Positions 1 through 11,590 are shown, numbered from the stretch's first letter. The stretch: 64,000 bases of DNA from Plutella xylostella (GCF_932276165.1 NC_064002.1:1798001-1862000); one strand, 5' to 3'. Numbers and translations are program-made. The notes: generated from the sequence alone by a model not told the origin.

Positions 1-2480
1 TCTATTCTGTTTTCTGATACATAACTAGTAATTGAGGTACTGAAGTAAATACCTATTGAATTCCAATAAAGCAAACTTTACATACTTAGGTGGGTAAGTA
101 AATACCAAAATCATATCTATCACATCAATGAGTAAGAGGCCTAGATCCACTAACTATACATCAATAACATTCACCACACATGAGATACAAAAGGATAGCA
201 TGTTTTCAATTCAATAACCTACTCTCCCACAGTCTAAACCTAACTGCTTAGCATCTAAGTGGTTTGAAGATGAAATGCATTTTATACAACCCCACATTTT
301 ACACAATGTTCCTAGTATCAAGTACCTAGTAAGTAAGTATAAATTAAGAATCTGGGTTTCTTAGTTCTGAACTAATGTTTTGAAAGTAGATTTATTTTGC
401 AAACAATACAACACTTAAATGTTTGTTGGTTTTGTTGCTGCCTAATTGTTAAGTATGGTTTTTTCTTTTATGATAAACAATACTTCAAATACCTGAATTT
501 ACCAAGTGTAGCTAAACCCATAATAAAACCATAGAGAATCATTAAACTAGTGAATCACACAAGTACACACAATAATTATTCAAGTAGAAACATAGTATTT
601 TATGAAAATATGGTCCGGCCAATTTTCATCCCGGTGGAAAAATGTTTAAAATCATTTCAAATATTAAGAATACAAGTAATAAGTAATGTTTATAATAACC
701 ACTCTTAGAGAATCAAAGTAGGTTGAGCTAGCTGTAGATTTTAAATTACTTAAGTACTAAATAGGAATGCTGATTCAAATAAGAATATAATTTTGCTAAA
801 TAGATTCATAGCTTAATATGAATAACCTGAAGCATATTCTTCATTCTGGTTTCAAGACTGAATAGATAAGTACATGCTTACATGAGAACTAGATGGAGTT
901 GGTAGAAATAAGTTTATATAGTGTATCTCAGGAGATAAGTAAATAAGTACCGACTACCTAGGAATATGAATCTTCTTGTAACCTAAACAATTTCAGAATG
1001 ATCTAATATGTTACCTAATAGATTTACTTAAATTGCAAGCACTTATCACTGAATAGGATTCCACATAATTATGTTATATATCTGATGAATCATCCATTAT
1101 TATTACTTAGGTACTTATTCAGATTGTTGTGCAAGCCTAGTAAGGTTGTAAACCAAATATGTTGGAACATAGGTTATGATCCACCACAATGAAACATAGG
1201 TACACCTAATGGTCTGTATTATGCTAATTACTGTTCTTTACTGGGTATGCAAAGACTGCTGGGTGAAACAATTTCAGGTAGATAGATTGCTGTGAGTAAA
1301 AGTAACATACTTAAATACTTGACTCATTAGCCATCATCTCAATAGAACATACTATTCAATATCTGTACTATATTGATATAAGTAACTAAGTTTATTCCCT
1401 CCAGGTAAACAAACATAGCTTGATGAAACAAGTGGGGTAATTTTCCCATAGTCGAATGTACTTATGCTTGTGAATTGATTGTTTTATGTGATAGAATCTT
1501 TAAGGCTGATTGATGAAGTAAAAGGTGGTTTCCTTGGGTCTCTCCTAATAAACCTAGGTACCCTAGCAGCCTTCAATTTCAAAATGGCCAAGATGCTGAA
1601 CAATTAATAATGGAGAACAAGTGGATTTTAGGTTATGGAAATATTCGAATTTTGAAACCAGATCAAAATAAATAGATATTTTGATATTATGAATGGAGTG
1701 GAATATAGATAATAATATGCTGTGATACCTCGAAATAGTGGTTATTATAAAATCCAATCGACACTTAGCTGAGGTTCCTTGTTGCGCCGCCGCCGGCTGG
1801 TCGAAGCTGCAATCCACCGTATCCACACACTTATAAAAATACATTCTCTATCCCCTTTTCCCTTTAAATAAAACTCTAAAATGCAAAGGCTTGATGTTAT
1901 CACACGAAATCCCGCGGGAAGCCCAAGGGCCAGTTTTCTTCCCGAAATCTATTTATAGCCTCCCCTGACCATCGACTCCCTTTTTCTTTTTTTTCTTTCT
2001 TTTTTCGTTCATCCATCGAACTTTATCGATTCAACTCCATCCCCAAGATCCTAGACTACAGGTGGCGCCACTGAGCTAGACAATAACACAACTATTAAAT
2101 ATTTTTAAGGTAATAAACCGATGGACTATTGTTCTATAATTATTGATAATTAATATTATTATTATTTAACTAGTATTTACTAATTTCAAGTCCTGATTCG
2201 ATTAATTAGAACTAAAAGATACTCAGTTGAGCGTCAAGGAGGCGTAGTACGTAAAGTGTCGCGTAAATTAGTGTTGTGCAAATCTGATCCTCATAATAAT
2301 AACTTATCACTATGGCGTCATTCATTTCAATAATCAAACAATAATTAACAGAGCCGTATAAATGGTTGAAACATAATATAACCGAATCTAGTATGATATC
2401 TCTTTAAACTCTAAGCGTCAACAATAAGACTTGTACTTATTCTAGGTATCTGTCGATTCGAACGACACAACACCCCCCGA
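1..2480. other. AT-rich DNA without a recognisable gene
   Basis: No long open frame and no recognisable protein motif on either strand. The stretch is AT-rich with scattered 'taagtac/gtaggta' runs typical of lepidopteran intergenic or intronic DNA. A small GC-rich patch near 1775-1800 is the only compositional change. I see no inverted-repeat element here. Confidence 0.6.
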
Positions 2481-2732
2481 ACATTACCATATAAGGAAAT
2501 GCGTCATCGAGTCTAACCCAATAGATGGCACTAGTGTGGCATTTCTACATCTCGGTATGGTTGTGTTTTCCAACCAGCGTATAGTCTTATTTTGCTTATA
2601 ATAAAATTTCGCCCATCTATACATAAATATTGTAATAATGTATAAGTCTGCTACGGACGGACTATGTTCCGTTACAACCATGTTAAAAAATAAATTAAAT
2701 CTATAAAAAAAAACAAAAAAGGAATATTGTAA

Positions 2733-2800
2733 GTTCAGTGGGATTTGAACCACCGTACCGATTGTTGTAAGTCTTGTATCATACCAACTGAGCCATTCAA
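2733..2800 (-). repeat. tRNA-like Pol III unit (tRNA pseudogene or SINE head)
   Basis: On the minus strand an A-box-like TGGCTCAGTTGGTA (2782-2795) is followed by a B-box GGTTCAAATCC (2741-2751), at tRNA-like spacing. A long T-run on the minus strand (plus-strand A-run 2704-2720) follows shortly downstream and could act as a Pol III terminator. The acceptor and D stems do not pair well, so I do not call a functional tRNA. A SINE head or decayed tRNA copy is more likely. The sequence continuing to about 2484 may be the SINE body, but I do not recognise it. Confidence 0.5.
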
Positions 2801-2815
2801 TCTATTACAATGCCC

Positions 2816-3780
2816 TGCAAAATTTTGCTTCATATCATAAAAACAATGAATCATTGTCACCGGCACAACTACATGCTTACAATATCCGTGTGTGGGTTGC
2901 CCAGAACTAAATAATTACGTCGACGTCGCCGACAGACACATGCACACGTTAGTGTGCCCTGCCAACCATTTAACGTTGCCGTGTGTACAGCCATGTGCGT
3001 AATCATGTTCTAATGACGTTTGACTATCTCATGCATTAAGGTACTGTTACATATGCTGATTACTCCAAACACAACACCAAAATATGGCAATATTAAGCAA
3101 TGACTTTACGGCAGACAGATTGTGAAAAGTAAGATTTTTTCATCCCGAGACAAAAACAATAATGTTAGGTTTTATAATTATGTCTTCATTAAGGTCGTCG
3201 GCTAAGCCACACCTGCTAAATTTCTTACCTTATTAGTAAACCAGCATTTCTTTTCTTAATTTAATTAAAGGCAAGCAGCACGAATAAAACTAGATTTTCC
3301 AAGTCTCTTAAATCTTAGATAAGCTTAATTTAGTATACTGTAGATGTTTTTAATCTGTTGATGAGATTTCTTTTTTTTCGTCTATCTTAATTTGACATAC
3401 ACGTACTTAGTTGTCAAATTAATACATTATGTAAGTACATGCCATGATTTGTTTCAAGATAAGAAACACAATTTGCCAGTGTCTCTTCAAGACGTCTTAT
3501 AAATTGAACAACGTGTGTGCTTTGCCGCATGTATGCCGAGATCATCACGATGTGGCAGTATTTCTCAATTTGCCTGACTTCTTAGTAGTCAACCCACCAT
3601 AAGAATATACAAATTGTAATTCGTTACAAAATTTATTGCTAAAACTCTGACAACGAATGCGAAGATACACGCGTCAGCATGTGGAAAGGGAGTTATTATA
3701 CTGATCGACCAGTGAAAGTAAACGCTAATTTTTATTTGGTCAACAGGTAGCACTACCTCCTAGGTCGTAGTGTAGATAGA
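2816..3780. other. Non-coding AT-rich stretch
   Basis: No convincing open frame, RNA gene or inverted-repeat element seen on either strand. Confidence 0.5.
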
Positions 3781-3895
3781 TAGATAAAGTACTCTTTATT
3801 TGCACACCACGAATAATTAACAATTTTACATAAACACTTAACTAGGGTACAAAAGGCGTTTAAGGGTCTTATTACTTATAGCGATCTCTATATAG
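3781..3895 (-). mobile_element. LINE 3'-end fragment (GATA-tailed type)
   Basis: Read on the minus strand, this has a 'gcgataagtaataagacc'-like stretch, then an AT-rich tract and a 'aaagagtac...(tatc)n' tail. The same pattern (gcgataagaccgcc, then caaataaaga and ctatctatc) recurs on the plus strand at 26255 and 55395, and on the minus strand at 57765. These look like 5'-truncated 3' UTRs of one non-LTR retrotransposon family. The parent element is not in this window, so the family is unnamed. Confidence 0.4.
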
Positions 3896-4203
3896 TGATC
3901 GCGATATAGTGGTTTTTCATAACTGTTCGAGCAGTGAGAATCGAAGCTAAATATGTATGGCGCCACTTATCGAACGGTGTAAAAACTCGTACTCCGCATG
4001 CCGTATACCTACATCATACAAATTCGCATTAACTTTTCAATACTAGAACGAATAAAAAAATTAAAAAAAACCCACTTGGCCCTCAGGCGACAGGACAAAT
4101 AAATGAGCCTTACGTCTGATAGCAATCTACGCCGTCCAACTTAAGTAGGTCCATGTAATGTTGATTGGGCCTAGCTTTATCTCAATGACAGGATTGTAGT
4201 CAA

Positions 4204-4240
4204 TCCAGCAAGATTTACTTTTTTCTTAAATCTTGCTGGA
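4204..4240. repeat. Short perfect hairpin
   Basis: A 14-bp arm (4204-4217, tccagcaagattta) and its exact reverse complement (4227-4240) are separated by 9 nt. No other element structure is visible around it. Confidence 0.6.
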
Positions 4241-4592
4241 TAAATTGGCTTTTCAAGTTACACCAACAATACAAGATAAGATACGTATCATGTAAAACAA
4301 CAGATTTTGTACTCTAAGAGCCTGTTGCGCAATGTCCAAAATATTCACAATGATAAAAGAAGGATAAAAGTTATATTTGATCTTGTATAGCTTAGGTAAT
4401 ACAAGATCTTGTTAAAATGGTACTTAGTCCAGAACCCATTTTGTCAGTGATGGCTCTCAGGCGCAGCGCAATTTTACTTAAGAGTAGAGTATAGCACTTG
4501 CTCGTCCATACAAAAAGAGAAAACGTTTTACTACCCCTAAATATTATCCAATCTCCATGATTTTTTAAATATGTTATTGACACAAGGAATAA

Positions 4593-4752
4593 CTAGGTTT
4601 ATAGGTTTTCCTTTTTTCAAAATTTTTTATAGATTCAAACTTATAGGCACCTCAAATAATGTTTTTTTTGTGATTGCGACTTTGTTGAATTAAGCCGTTT
4701 GTGGATCAATAACAACGTATTTTTAAAAAAAAAGCGAAACCTATAAACCTAG
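4593..4752. mobile_element. Small TIR element (MITE)
   Basis: The left end CTAGGTTTATAGGTTT is mirrored at the right end (…AAACCTATAAACCTAG, to 4752). Poly-T and poly-A tracts follow inside each arm, giving a fold-back of about 160 bp. There is no coding capacity. The target duplication is unclear (flanks 'ataa' and 'aata'). Confidence 0.6.
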
Positions 4753-5000
4753 AATATATTAAGCTGAAGCGATTGACACTAAAATCAAAGAGATTGGTTG
4801 ATATTTAGTTCGTGTAAAACGTTTTCTCCCAAAACAAGAATTTCATCAAGAAAAGTACCTATTGTCAGTCCCGAGCTGCAGTGCTCTCTATCGCACGATT
4901 GAGGGTCGGGGGGGGAAGCAAAGCACACGTACGATAGGGATGTCCATAGTGAAGTCGATAGTAGAGATGGGATCCCAACTGCGTTATCGATATCTATAGA

Positions 5001-5269
5001 TATACACAGGATGTCCCATGTAAAATTGCACATCTGAATCATAGTGACACAACTCGTCATTCTAAACATCTTTTGTTTTAAGACTTTTGATTTTTTGCGA
5101 ATTTTATTTTTGCTAATTCATAGAAACTTTGTTGGCTATGAGATTTTTTACTATAGACAGTAGATTTTTTTTCACGAATTTACAAAAGTCGTAAAACAAA
5201 AGTTGTTTAGAATAACAAATTAAGTCACTATAATTTGGATGTGCATTTTAATTTGGGACACCCTGTATA
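5001..5269. mobile_element. Fold-back MITE with 'ACAGGGTGTCCC' ends
   Basis: The two halves are near-complete reverse complements. The left half begins at TATACACAGGATGTCCC and the right half ends in GGGACACCCTGTATA. The arms match for about 100 bp with mismatches, and TA dinucleotides flank both ends, as in Tc1/mariner-type MITEs. No protein is encoded. Confidence 0.7.
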
Positions 5270-5533
5270 TAAAAAGATGTGAATAAGAAAAGTTTAAAGT
5301 ACTAGTAGGTTTTCAAGCAAAAAAATGACTAGTGACTATATTATATTTAATCCTCACTCAACATGGATTAGGTTACTTGGCAAAATTTTATTTACTTACA
5401 TCTAAACTAACATAGTTACTTACATAAAAATATAATACTTACTTACTTACTATAAATTGACTTGAGGCCACAAAAGCGAATAATAAAATGTATTCTATGA
5501 TATAATTACTTAGGTAAGTATACTAAGACATCA

Positions 5534-6595
5534 TCAGCCAATAATCATCCACTGCTGGACATAGGCCTTTCCCAAGGAGTGCCACAACACTCGGTCCTCG
5601 GCCTTCCTCGTCCATCCACTACCCGCTACCCGCCTAAGGTCGTCAGTCCAGCGAGCAGGAGGGCGTCCCACGCTGCGTTTGCCTGTTCGTGGTCTCCACT
5701 CGAGAACTCGTCTACCCCAACGGTTATCGGTTCTTCGGCAGATATGACCAGCCCACTGCCACTTCAGCTTGCATATTTTGACAGCTATGTCGGTAACCTT
5801 AGTCCTCTGACGGAAAACCTCATTTCTGATACGATCCATCAGAGAAACCCCAAGCATAGCTCTCTCCATAGCACGCTGAGCGACTTTAAATCGGTGGACC
5901 AGTCCTACCGTCAGTGTCCACGTCTCTGCACCATACGTCATCACTGGCAGGACGCACTGGTTGAAGACTTTTGTCTTCAGGCTCTGAGGAATGGCCGAGA
6001 ATATGTGACGAAGTTTCCCGAATGCAGCCCAACCCAGTTGGATGCGCCTTGCAGCCTCCTTGTCGAAGTTGCTTCTGCCTAGCCGAATAGTCTGCCCGAG
6101 GTAGACATATTCTTGCACAACTTCGATTGTTGCCTCACCAACGGCGACCGGCTCCGGTTTGATGTGAGCATTGTACATGACTTTCGTCTTGTCCAAGTTC
6201 ATACCGAGGCCTACACGTCGGGAAGCAGCATTTAGGCCACTTAGCACCCAGCTGAGTTCCTGCAGAGATTCTGCCATAATAACGATGTCGTCCGCGAAGC
6301 GGAGGTGTGACATGTACTCGCCATTTATACATTTGCCATGTCCTTTCCAGTCCAACGTCTTAAAGACATCTTCCAATGCATTGGTGAACAGTTTCGGAGA
6401 TATCACACCCCCCTGTCTCACTCCACGTTGCAGTTGGATAGGTCTTGTCTTGTGGTCCTGTACTTGGACAGTCATAGTAGCGGCGTTGTACAGACATCTC
6501 AACACCTCGATATAGCGCCAATCGATTTGGCATCTCTGCAAGGATTCCAAAACTGCCCAGGTCTCGATGGAATCGAAGGCTTTTTCATAGTCCAC
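5534..6595 (-). pseudogene. RTE reverse transcriptase, C-terminal fragment (353 aa)
   Basis: RNA-directed DNA polymerase part of an RTE LINE. The fragment begins inside RT motif A (DYEKAFDSIE, residues 2-11). It continues with RQGGVISPKLF (60-70), the catalytic FADD box (100-103) and YVYLGQTI, then the RTE C-terminal segment rich in W and R with GRPPARWTDDLR. The frame ends naturally with a TGA that is part of the element's ATG/TGA-rich tail. The first methionine is not a real start: upstream coding continues in other frames after indels near 6600. The two aspartates of the FADD box are kept, so damage came from indels rather than loss of the active site. Confidence 0.85.
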
Positions 6596-6609
6596 AAAGG
6601 CTGATTATA

Positions 6610-7402
6610 CTCTTCGGTCTTCTGTATAATCTGCCTTACTGTGTGGATGTGGTCTATTGTACTAAAGCCTTTTCGAAACTGAAACTTCTAACTTTTGGGC
6701 AAGACGGTTCGTGATAACCCTTGAGAACAGCTTGTATACATGGCTTAAAAGCGAGATCGGTCTATAGTTCTTCAGAAGGGTTTTGTCACCCTTCTTAAAG
6801 AACAATACCACGACGCTCTCAGACCATGCCTCCGGTGTAATGCCATTGTGAAGAACCGAATTGTAGAGCCTCTGGAGCTGTTCGAGGATTGCAATACCTC
6901 CAGCTTTCAGAAGCTCTGTAGTAATTCCGTCTTCACCCGGAGCCTTGTTGTTTTTAAGCTGCTCAAGGGCTATCCTAATCTCGCCTATGTCGACGTCAGG
7001 GATGTCGTCAGTGTAGTGGCGTATTAGTGGCGCTCTGGAATCGGTGAGCTGAGCCACAGACTTCTGCGCGTGTGAAGCATAAAGTTGTCCGTAAAAACCT
7101 TCGATTTCGGCAAGAACCTCCGGCTTAGAGGCAACGATATTACCATCTGCAGACCTCAACTTCGTCAAGTGGCCTCTCCCAAGTTGCTGAACGAAGACTT
7201 TTGACCCCCGATTTTGCTCAATTGCTGCTTCTATGGCGCGTGTGTTGGACCGACGGAGATCTCTTCGTATCAGCTTCTTTATACGCTTGTTGAGTACCCG
7301 TAGTTCTGACGAAGTGTCACCTGCCGACGGAAATTCGCGTCTCTGCCTCATAAGCTCGAGTGTCTCGCTTGAAAGTTTAGACTCCTTGCTTTTGCTTCTC
7401 AT
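6610..7402 (-). pseudogene. RTE reverse transcriptase, N-terminal fragment
   Basis: Upstream part of the same RTE ORF. The 246-codon frame (6662-7402) carries an Arg/Lys-rich linker, then RT-domain motifs: NNKAPGEDGITTELLK, then VVVLFFKKGDKTLLKNYRPISLLSHVYK. After the segment ending NRLAQKLEV the frame shifts. A short stretch in another frame (about 6610-6681, QFRKGFSTIDHIHTVRQ) restores the expected family order before a second indel leads into the downstream fragment. A few expected residues between the first two pieces are deleted. The N-terminal endonuclease is absent. Confidence 0.8.
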
Positions 7403-7472
7403 GCTAAAAGAAATAAATACTAAGACAACTCAAGATTTATAAACAGCCCCGAAACTTTGTTAGTAGGTACTT

Positions 7473-7733
7473 CATCATCATCATCATCACGACCCATTAC
7501 GTCCCCACTGCTGGGGCACGGGTCTCCTTCCAATGAAGGAAGGGTTTTGGCCTAGTCCACCACGCTGGCCAAGTGCGGGTTGGTGGACCCCAACACAAGC
7601 AAGCTTGTGCTGAGAGAGTTGTCGGGTAAGTGGGCAACCCGACTGTCAGATGTTTTCAAGCCGCCCGAAGGCCTCTGACTAGGCTTAACGACTGCTGCCG
7701 AAGTAGCAACCGGGACCCACGGCTTAACGTGCC
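7473..7733 (-). mobile_element. 5S-derived SINE, 5'-truncated copy
   Basis: On the minus strand this is the body and tail of the 5S rRNA-derived SINE seen complete at 44500-44880, missing the 5S head. The tail reads CCCCAGCAGTGGGGACG followed by (ATG)n. GGTACTT occurs immediately outside both ends (7466-7472 and 7734-7740), a 7-bp target duplication that defines the insertion. It lies just upstream of the truncated RTE copy, whose 3' end it resembles. Confidence 0.85.
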
Positions 7734-7740
7734 GGTACTT

Positions 7741-8079
7741 ATAAACTTATATTTTTACAAAACTATCATAATGTTTTTTTAGATTCACTGTATAGATGTA
7801 AATAACCTTACATACAAAATGATAGTCCAAGTACCGGCAAAAGGTCTATTTTCCAATAATCAAAAATCCATTTTATGTACTTACCTACTAACTCGTTACT
7901 AGGTAGGTAATTACCTACATAATAAAATACTTACTCACATGAAATTATCACTATTAATTACTTATACTTCTTTCTATTTATCTTCAATAATTTCAAGTTT
8001 CGCTCACAAGTCACAACTCACAAGCACAACACAGAAATAATAATATGAAGGTAAGACGAAGACACTCCGTGTTTGGTCG
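7741..8079. other. Non-coding AT-rich stretch
   Basis: No gene seen. There is a weak ATGAAG|GTAAGA context at 8045 that could be a start codon plus splice donor, but no protein evidence supports it. Confidence 0.4.
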
Positions 8080-8225
8080 CAATTTCTCGCCAACCGGCGC
8101 GGCGGTGCGGTGGCGGCGGCGGCGGTGGCGGCGCGGCAGCGTCCGTCGATGTGTGCGTGACGCTACTTGCATGTGTGTGTGCGGTGCCCGGCGCGGGCGA
8201 GTGCACGAGCGACAGCAATACTTTT
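8080..8225. other. GC- and CpG-rich patch
   Basis: This is a strong compositional island of (GGC)n and CG-rich sequence in AT-rich surroundings. Both strands show open frames, but they are low-complexity (Pro-rich on one strand, Arg-rich on the other) and look like composition artefacts. It could be a promoter or 5' UTR exon, because a cluster of TATCGATA sites lies about 350 bp away. I cannot show a transcript. Confidence 0.35.
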
Positions 8226-8565
8226 CCTAAATACCTATTTCGCTAGGATCGCGAAGCTATACTCTCCTCTTAAGTGTATGTAGTCTAGATAAATAGATAG
8301 ATATTCTTATTTGTCACAACTCACCTACGGGTACAAAATGCGGTGTTTCAAACTACAACGTCTACCGTTCTTCGTGGAACTCGACTCTAATAGTCTTGCA
8401 ATAAAGTTATCATTTACTTGCTTGTACCTCGTCTATTCTCGAAACGTCCTTTCCTACTCATAACGAATTCTACCTCTATGACTCGAACATGCCAGTAATA
8501 AGCAGGTGCAATGGAATGCGAAGGTAAAGGTACATACTTACTAGTGCTGTTGCTCAATAGTCCAC

Positions 8566-8684
8566 TATCGATAGTTGCCATGCTATCGATAAACAGCAAA
8601 TACACTAGAAATCAACAATAAGTATCTATATTATTGTACAGTATTACTTACTATCGATAGCAAACACTATCATTACTATCGATA
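8566..8684. promoter_or_regulatory. Cluster of four TATCGATA (DRE-like) sites
   Basis: Exact palindromic TATCGATA occurs at 8566-8573, 8584-8591, 8652-8659 and 8677-8684. In Drosophila this is the DREF recognition element, and CGATA clusters are bound by BEAF-32 at housekeeping promoters and boundaries. Further single ATCGAT sites lie at about 8889-8975. The function here is inferred from the motif only. Confidence 0.45.
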
Positions 8685-8832
8685 TTCTATAAATACTTTA
8701 CTATACTATAGAAACTATCCCAAGAAGCGACGACACTATCCACACTTGCTGTTTATGGATATTACCTACTTATTGCAATAAAATAATGAGCTATCAAAAC
8801 TATCAATAGGCCCATAGATTGTACACTGGGCA

Positions 8833-8877
8833 ATAGAATAACGAGTACTAGTAGTACTACTGTACTTGTTATTCTAT
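8833..8877. repeat. Hairpin with 16-bp arms
   Basis: ATAGAATAACGAGTAC (8833-8848) faces its reverse complement (8862-8877) with one mismatch, around a 13-nt loop that is itself rich in 'agtact'. A direct 'actgggc' lies on both sides. It may be a minimal MITE relic. Confidence 0.55.
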
Positions 8878-9380
8878 GACTGGGCCTATCGATGCTGTTG
8901 TATGATACGGAATCGAACAATCGGTTGGTCGTTTGATCGATTTTCTGGCAACACTAGTGCTTCCTATTATCGATTTATTGCTTTCACAAGACCTTGACTG
9001 TGACCCGCAGGAGATATTATGTTAATGTCACACTCGTGAAGCGGTAGAGGCCATTTCGTTCATAAACTCGGAAAGCCGATAGGTAGTTATGATTTTATTT
9101 CACTCGTAATATTATCTTGTATAACATTTGATGATACAGCTAGAAGGATAATTGAAGTGCTACTGTTATTCTGATTATTAGGTAAATACTTATTTAAAAT
9201 TGAGGCTTTTTGTTATCTCTATAATATACTTTGTCTGGGTGATGAATCTTGATGATGGCCCAAAAAAGAATTTCTATCAAAAGTTACGTAGTAACATTTA
9301 GGAATGATATCAAATACCTTATGTTCGCGTTTTCAATATGTAGCTCATCATCATAATATATAATATGTATGTACGATGTA
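8878..9380. other. Non-coding stretch
   Basis: No gene or element recognised, apart from a few extra ATCGAT words that belong with the TATCGATA cluster upstream. Confidence 0.4.
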
Positions 9381-9726
9381 CAGGGTGTTGTATAGTAAGC
9401 TAAATGGGGGTGACTGACACAGGGGGTCATTGTAAACAACATTTATACAAAGCGAAAAATTTGTTTTTATAAATACTGTGTTGGTTAAGTGACTTTTTAA
9501 CATGATGAGCAGTTTCTTTTTGACAAGCTTTTTCGCCAGTTTGTCGTCGCGTAATTCACAAACAACAAAAAAATGTCGAGCTTTACGCGTACTTACTCGC
9601 ACTTCTATCTGGCCTGGCCCTTTACAAAAGCCATAGTAAGTACAAAATATGTTCAAAATTCTGCCTTAAAAACCTACTGGGTTACCACCTTTTGGGTAAC
9701 CATAATACCACTTTTTGAACACCCTG
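9381..9726. mobile_element. TA-flanked MITE with CAGGGTGTT ends
   Basis: The left end CAGGGTGTT is mirrored by AACACCCTG at the right end, and TA flanks both (379-380 and 727-728 of the 9 kb region). That fits a Tc1/mariner-type non-autonomous element of 346 bp. The TIRs are short. The 101-codon minus-strand frame inside looks accidental. Confidence 0.55.
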
Positions 9727-10163
9727 TAATGTAAGTACTTCCTATCTATATTGTTACTTCCTGGAAATGCCAACTCATTAATATTTTTAATTACTTACCT
9801 ACTGATATTGATGGCGTATAGAGTTATTTATTATTTACCGTTCAATATAAAGTTGACTACATAAATTTGGTATTTGAACGTGTGGTTTGTAGCCTCCTAC
9901 GAAAACAAACCATGTTACAAGATTAATAATTGAAACCAAGTCACAGAGACTTTAGATTTAGTACTTAGATTTACTTAGTTACCTTTTGTTATTTAATGTA
10001 TGTTGTGTGTTTTGTTCAATAAAGTTATATTGTATTGTATTGTATTAGATTATGAATCAAATCAAATGTAGGTATACCTATTTAGGTATGTTATTTATGC
10101 GTTTTGCTATGTTATTTCTCCTGTAATTTTTTTGAAGAGTTATTAACATGTATTCTATTCTAT
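9727..10163. other. Non-coding stretch with polyadenylation-like tail
   Basis: Contains 'caataaagttatattgtattgtattgtatt' near 10017-10045, which resembles the 3' end of a LINE or transcript on the plus strand. No coding sequence could be recognised upstream. Confidence 0.35.
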
Positions 10164-10305
10164 GGGCTGATTTTTCAATGGTCAGATAAATGTTATCTCT
10201 GTGGAATAATTCTGATGTTTTCGCGTCTGAATGTTTGTATTAAACAGTGACAGCAACAATTTTATTCTTTAGATAACACTTATCTGACCATTGTAAAATC
10301 AGCCC
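10164..10305. mobile_element. MITE with GGGCTGATTTTTCAATGG ends (copy 1)
   Basis: A 142-bp element whose right end is the reverse complement of its left end (…CCATTGTAAAATCAGCCC). A second copy with the same interior lies at 44205-44343. It is non-coding. Confidence 0.75.
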
Positions 10306-11446
10306 TTAAATTAATCAAACCATTAATTTATTTCTTCAATGTCTTCCGAATCCCCGTCTTCATTTATCCGATGGATTGTTTTAAACTACAATTTGGAGGC
10401 AACAGCGGGACAAAGGCCGCGCCAAGTTAATTACAATGAGGTGGAGATGGAACCTGTATTTGTCTTATAAATGGTTTGAACCGGCTATGAGGGTTACTTT
10501 ATCTTACGATAATGATACTTCAGAGCGATTCTGCTGCTGCTAGCCACGGCACGACTCTATAGGAGGTTAATTAAACGTAAGAAAGTGGGTGATTCAGGAG
10601 GTCATTTTAAAAAGATTTTTTCTTGCGAATTTTGGAAATCTTCTTTTTTTATATCCTACACTTTTACATCACCTTGGATATTGTTGTGCAGTTACCTAGT
10701 TGTATTATTGCATGTTCGTTCGTTTTGTTCAAGCTAGAGTAGCCCGAGCTCCGGGGGTAGATCGGCCGGCGGCGGGTCATTGACCGATGAGGTTCCGTGT
10801 TCGAAGCTCGGCGGGAAAGATTAGCGAAGCGGCTACATTTTAACTACGATGTAAAACGTACTTTAATCCATTTAGTATTTTATGTAAAAACAAAGTAGAG
10901 AGGGTAGACCAGTTAAGTACAGAATATTTAGAAGCTGTATTAACAAACTTATGCCCCTCATAATAAAAAAGTCATGTGACCAACACAAGCTTCTAAGAAA
11001 TAGTAACCTTTTTTTCGCGATTTTTAAAAAGTCGTTAATCTAAAGCTTTTCAGTATGATCCTTTGGGCTACGTTTTTTCGATTTGCTATACCCTTTTTTA
11101 ACACCCTGTATAATCAAACGATTATACATTACTATGGTCTCTCTTCAGTATTCATCCATCCCCGCCCTCACCAAAAGAGGTTTTAAGGGGGTGCCGCCAA
11201 TCGCCTTCGACCACGCGATCGCTGCAAAACCATTTACCATAAAAGAAAAAAAACTTAGCGCATGCACTAAATCTAGTGTTAAGATTTGACTAGACTAGAC
11301 TACAGCATTACTATTACGATACGCCCTTTCGGGTGTAGACGAAAGCTTTTATATCTGAAAGGTAGATAAAATAGAATAGAATATAATATATTGCTTTATT
11401 GAACACCACATAAATCAGACATAAAAAAGCATACTTATAGACTTAC
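10306..11446. other. Non-coding stretch with MITE debris
   Basis: No gene. A single 'aacaccctgtata' end at 11100-11112 suggests a decayed TA-type MITE. A tRNA-like B-box word (gttcgaagctc) at about 10798-10808 follows a GC-rich stretch and may be a SINE relic. The segment around 10970-11045 is loosely similar to 41380-41450. Confidence 0.35.
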
Positions 11447-11590
11447 CCCCTTATTCATAGAGAAGTTACAGAACGTTTTAACTAATAAACTGTTTTGTCC
11501 CTCTCCGACAAAGAACAATTTGTTCTGTGACAGAGAGGGACAAAACAGTTTATTACTTAAAACGTATTGTAACTTTTCTATGAATTAGGT
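11447..11590. mobile_element. Fold-back MITE
   Basis: The left half (CCTTATTCATAGAGAAGTTAC…) and the right half (…GTAACTTTTCTATGAATTAGG) are reverse complements over nearly the whole length. They meet at 'gtccctctccgacaaag…gacagagagggac'. The element is about 144 bp with no coding capacity. Confidence 0.75.

Larger units (their letters stand above)
5529..7402 (-). mobile_element. RTE-type LINE, 5'-truncated and frame-broken
   Basis: This is the 3' two-thirds of an RTE-clade non-LTR retrotransposon, read right to left. It retains the thumb/linker before the RT, the RT palm motifs and the C-terminal region ending in a conserved tryptophan-rich segment. The endonuclease that should precede the RT is missing, so the copy is 5'-truncated somewhere in 7402-7440. 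The minus-strand 3' end overlaps the stop codon: the last codons run into a TGATGATG tail near 5530, as expected for RTE elements. Two small indels break the frame around 6600-6685, so the copy cannot make the whole enzyme. Confidence 0.85.

Noticed and set aside
2733..2800. Functional tRNA gene
   Set aside because: A and B boxes and a T-run are present, but acceptor and D stems do not pair; kept only as a tRNA-like repeat.
5579..6604. Plus-strand frames up to 167 codons opposite the RTE RT
   Set aside because: Antisense shadows of the RT fragment; no domain.
8018..8230. Pro-rich and Arg-rich frames in the GC patch
   Set aside because: Produced by (GGC)n composition on both strands.
10735..10810. 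Possible tRNA gene
   Set aside because: A B-box-like word is present but there is no A box at the right spacing and no cloverleaf.
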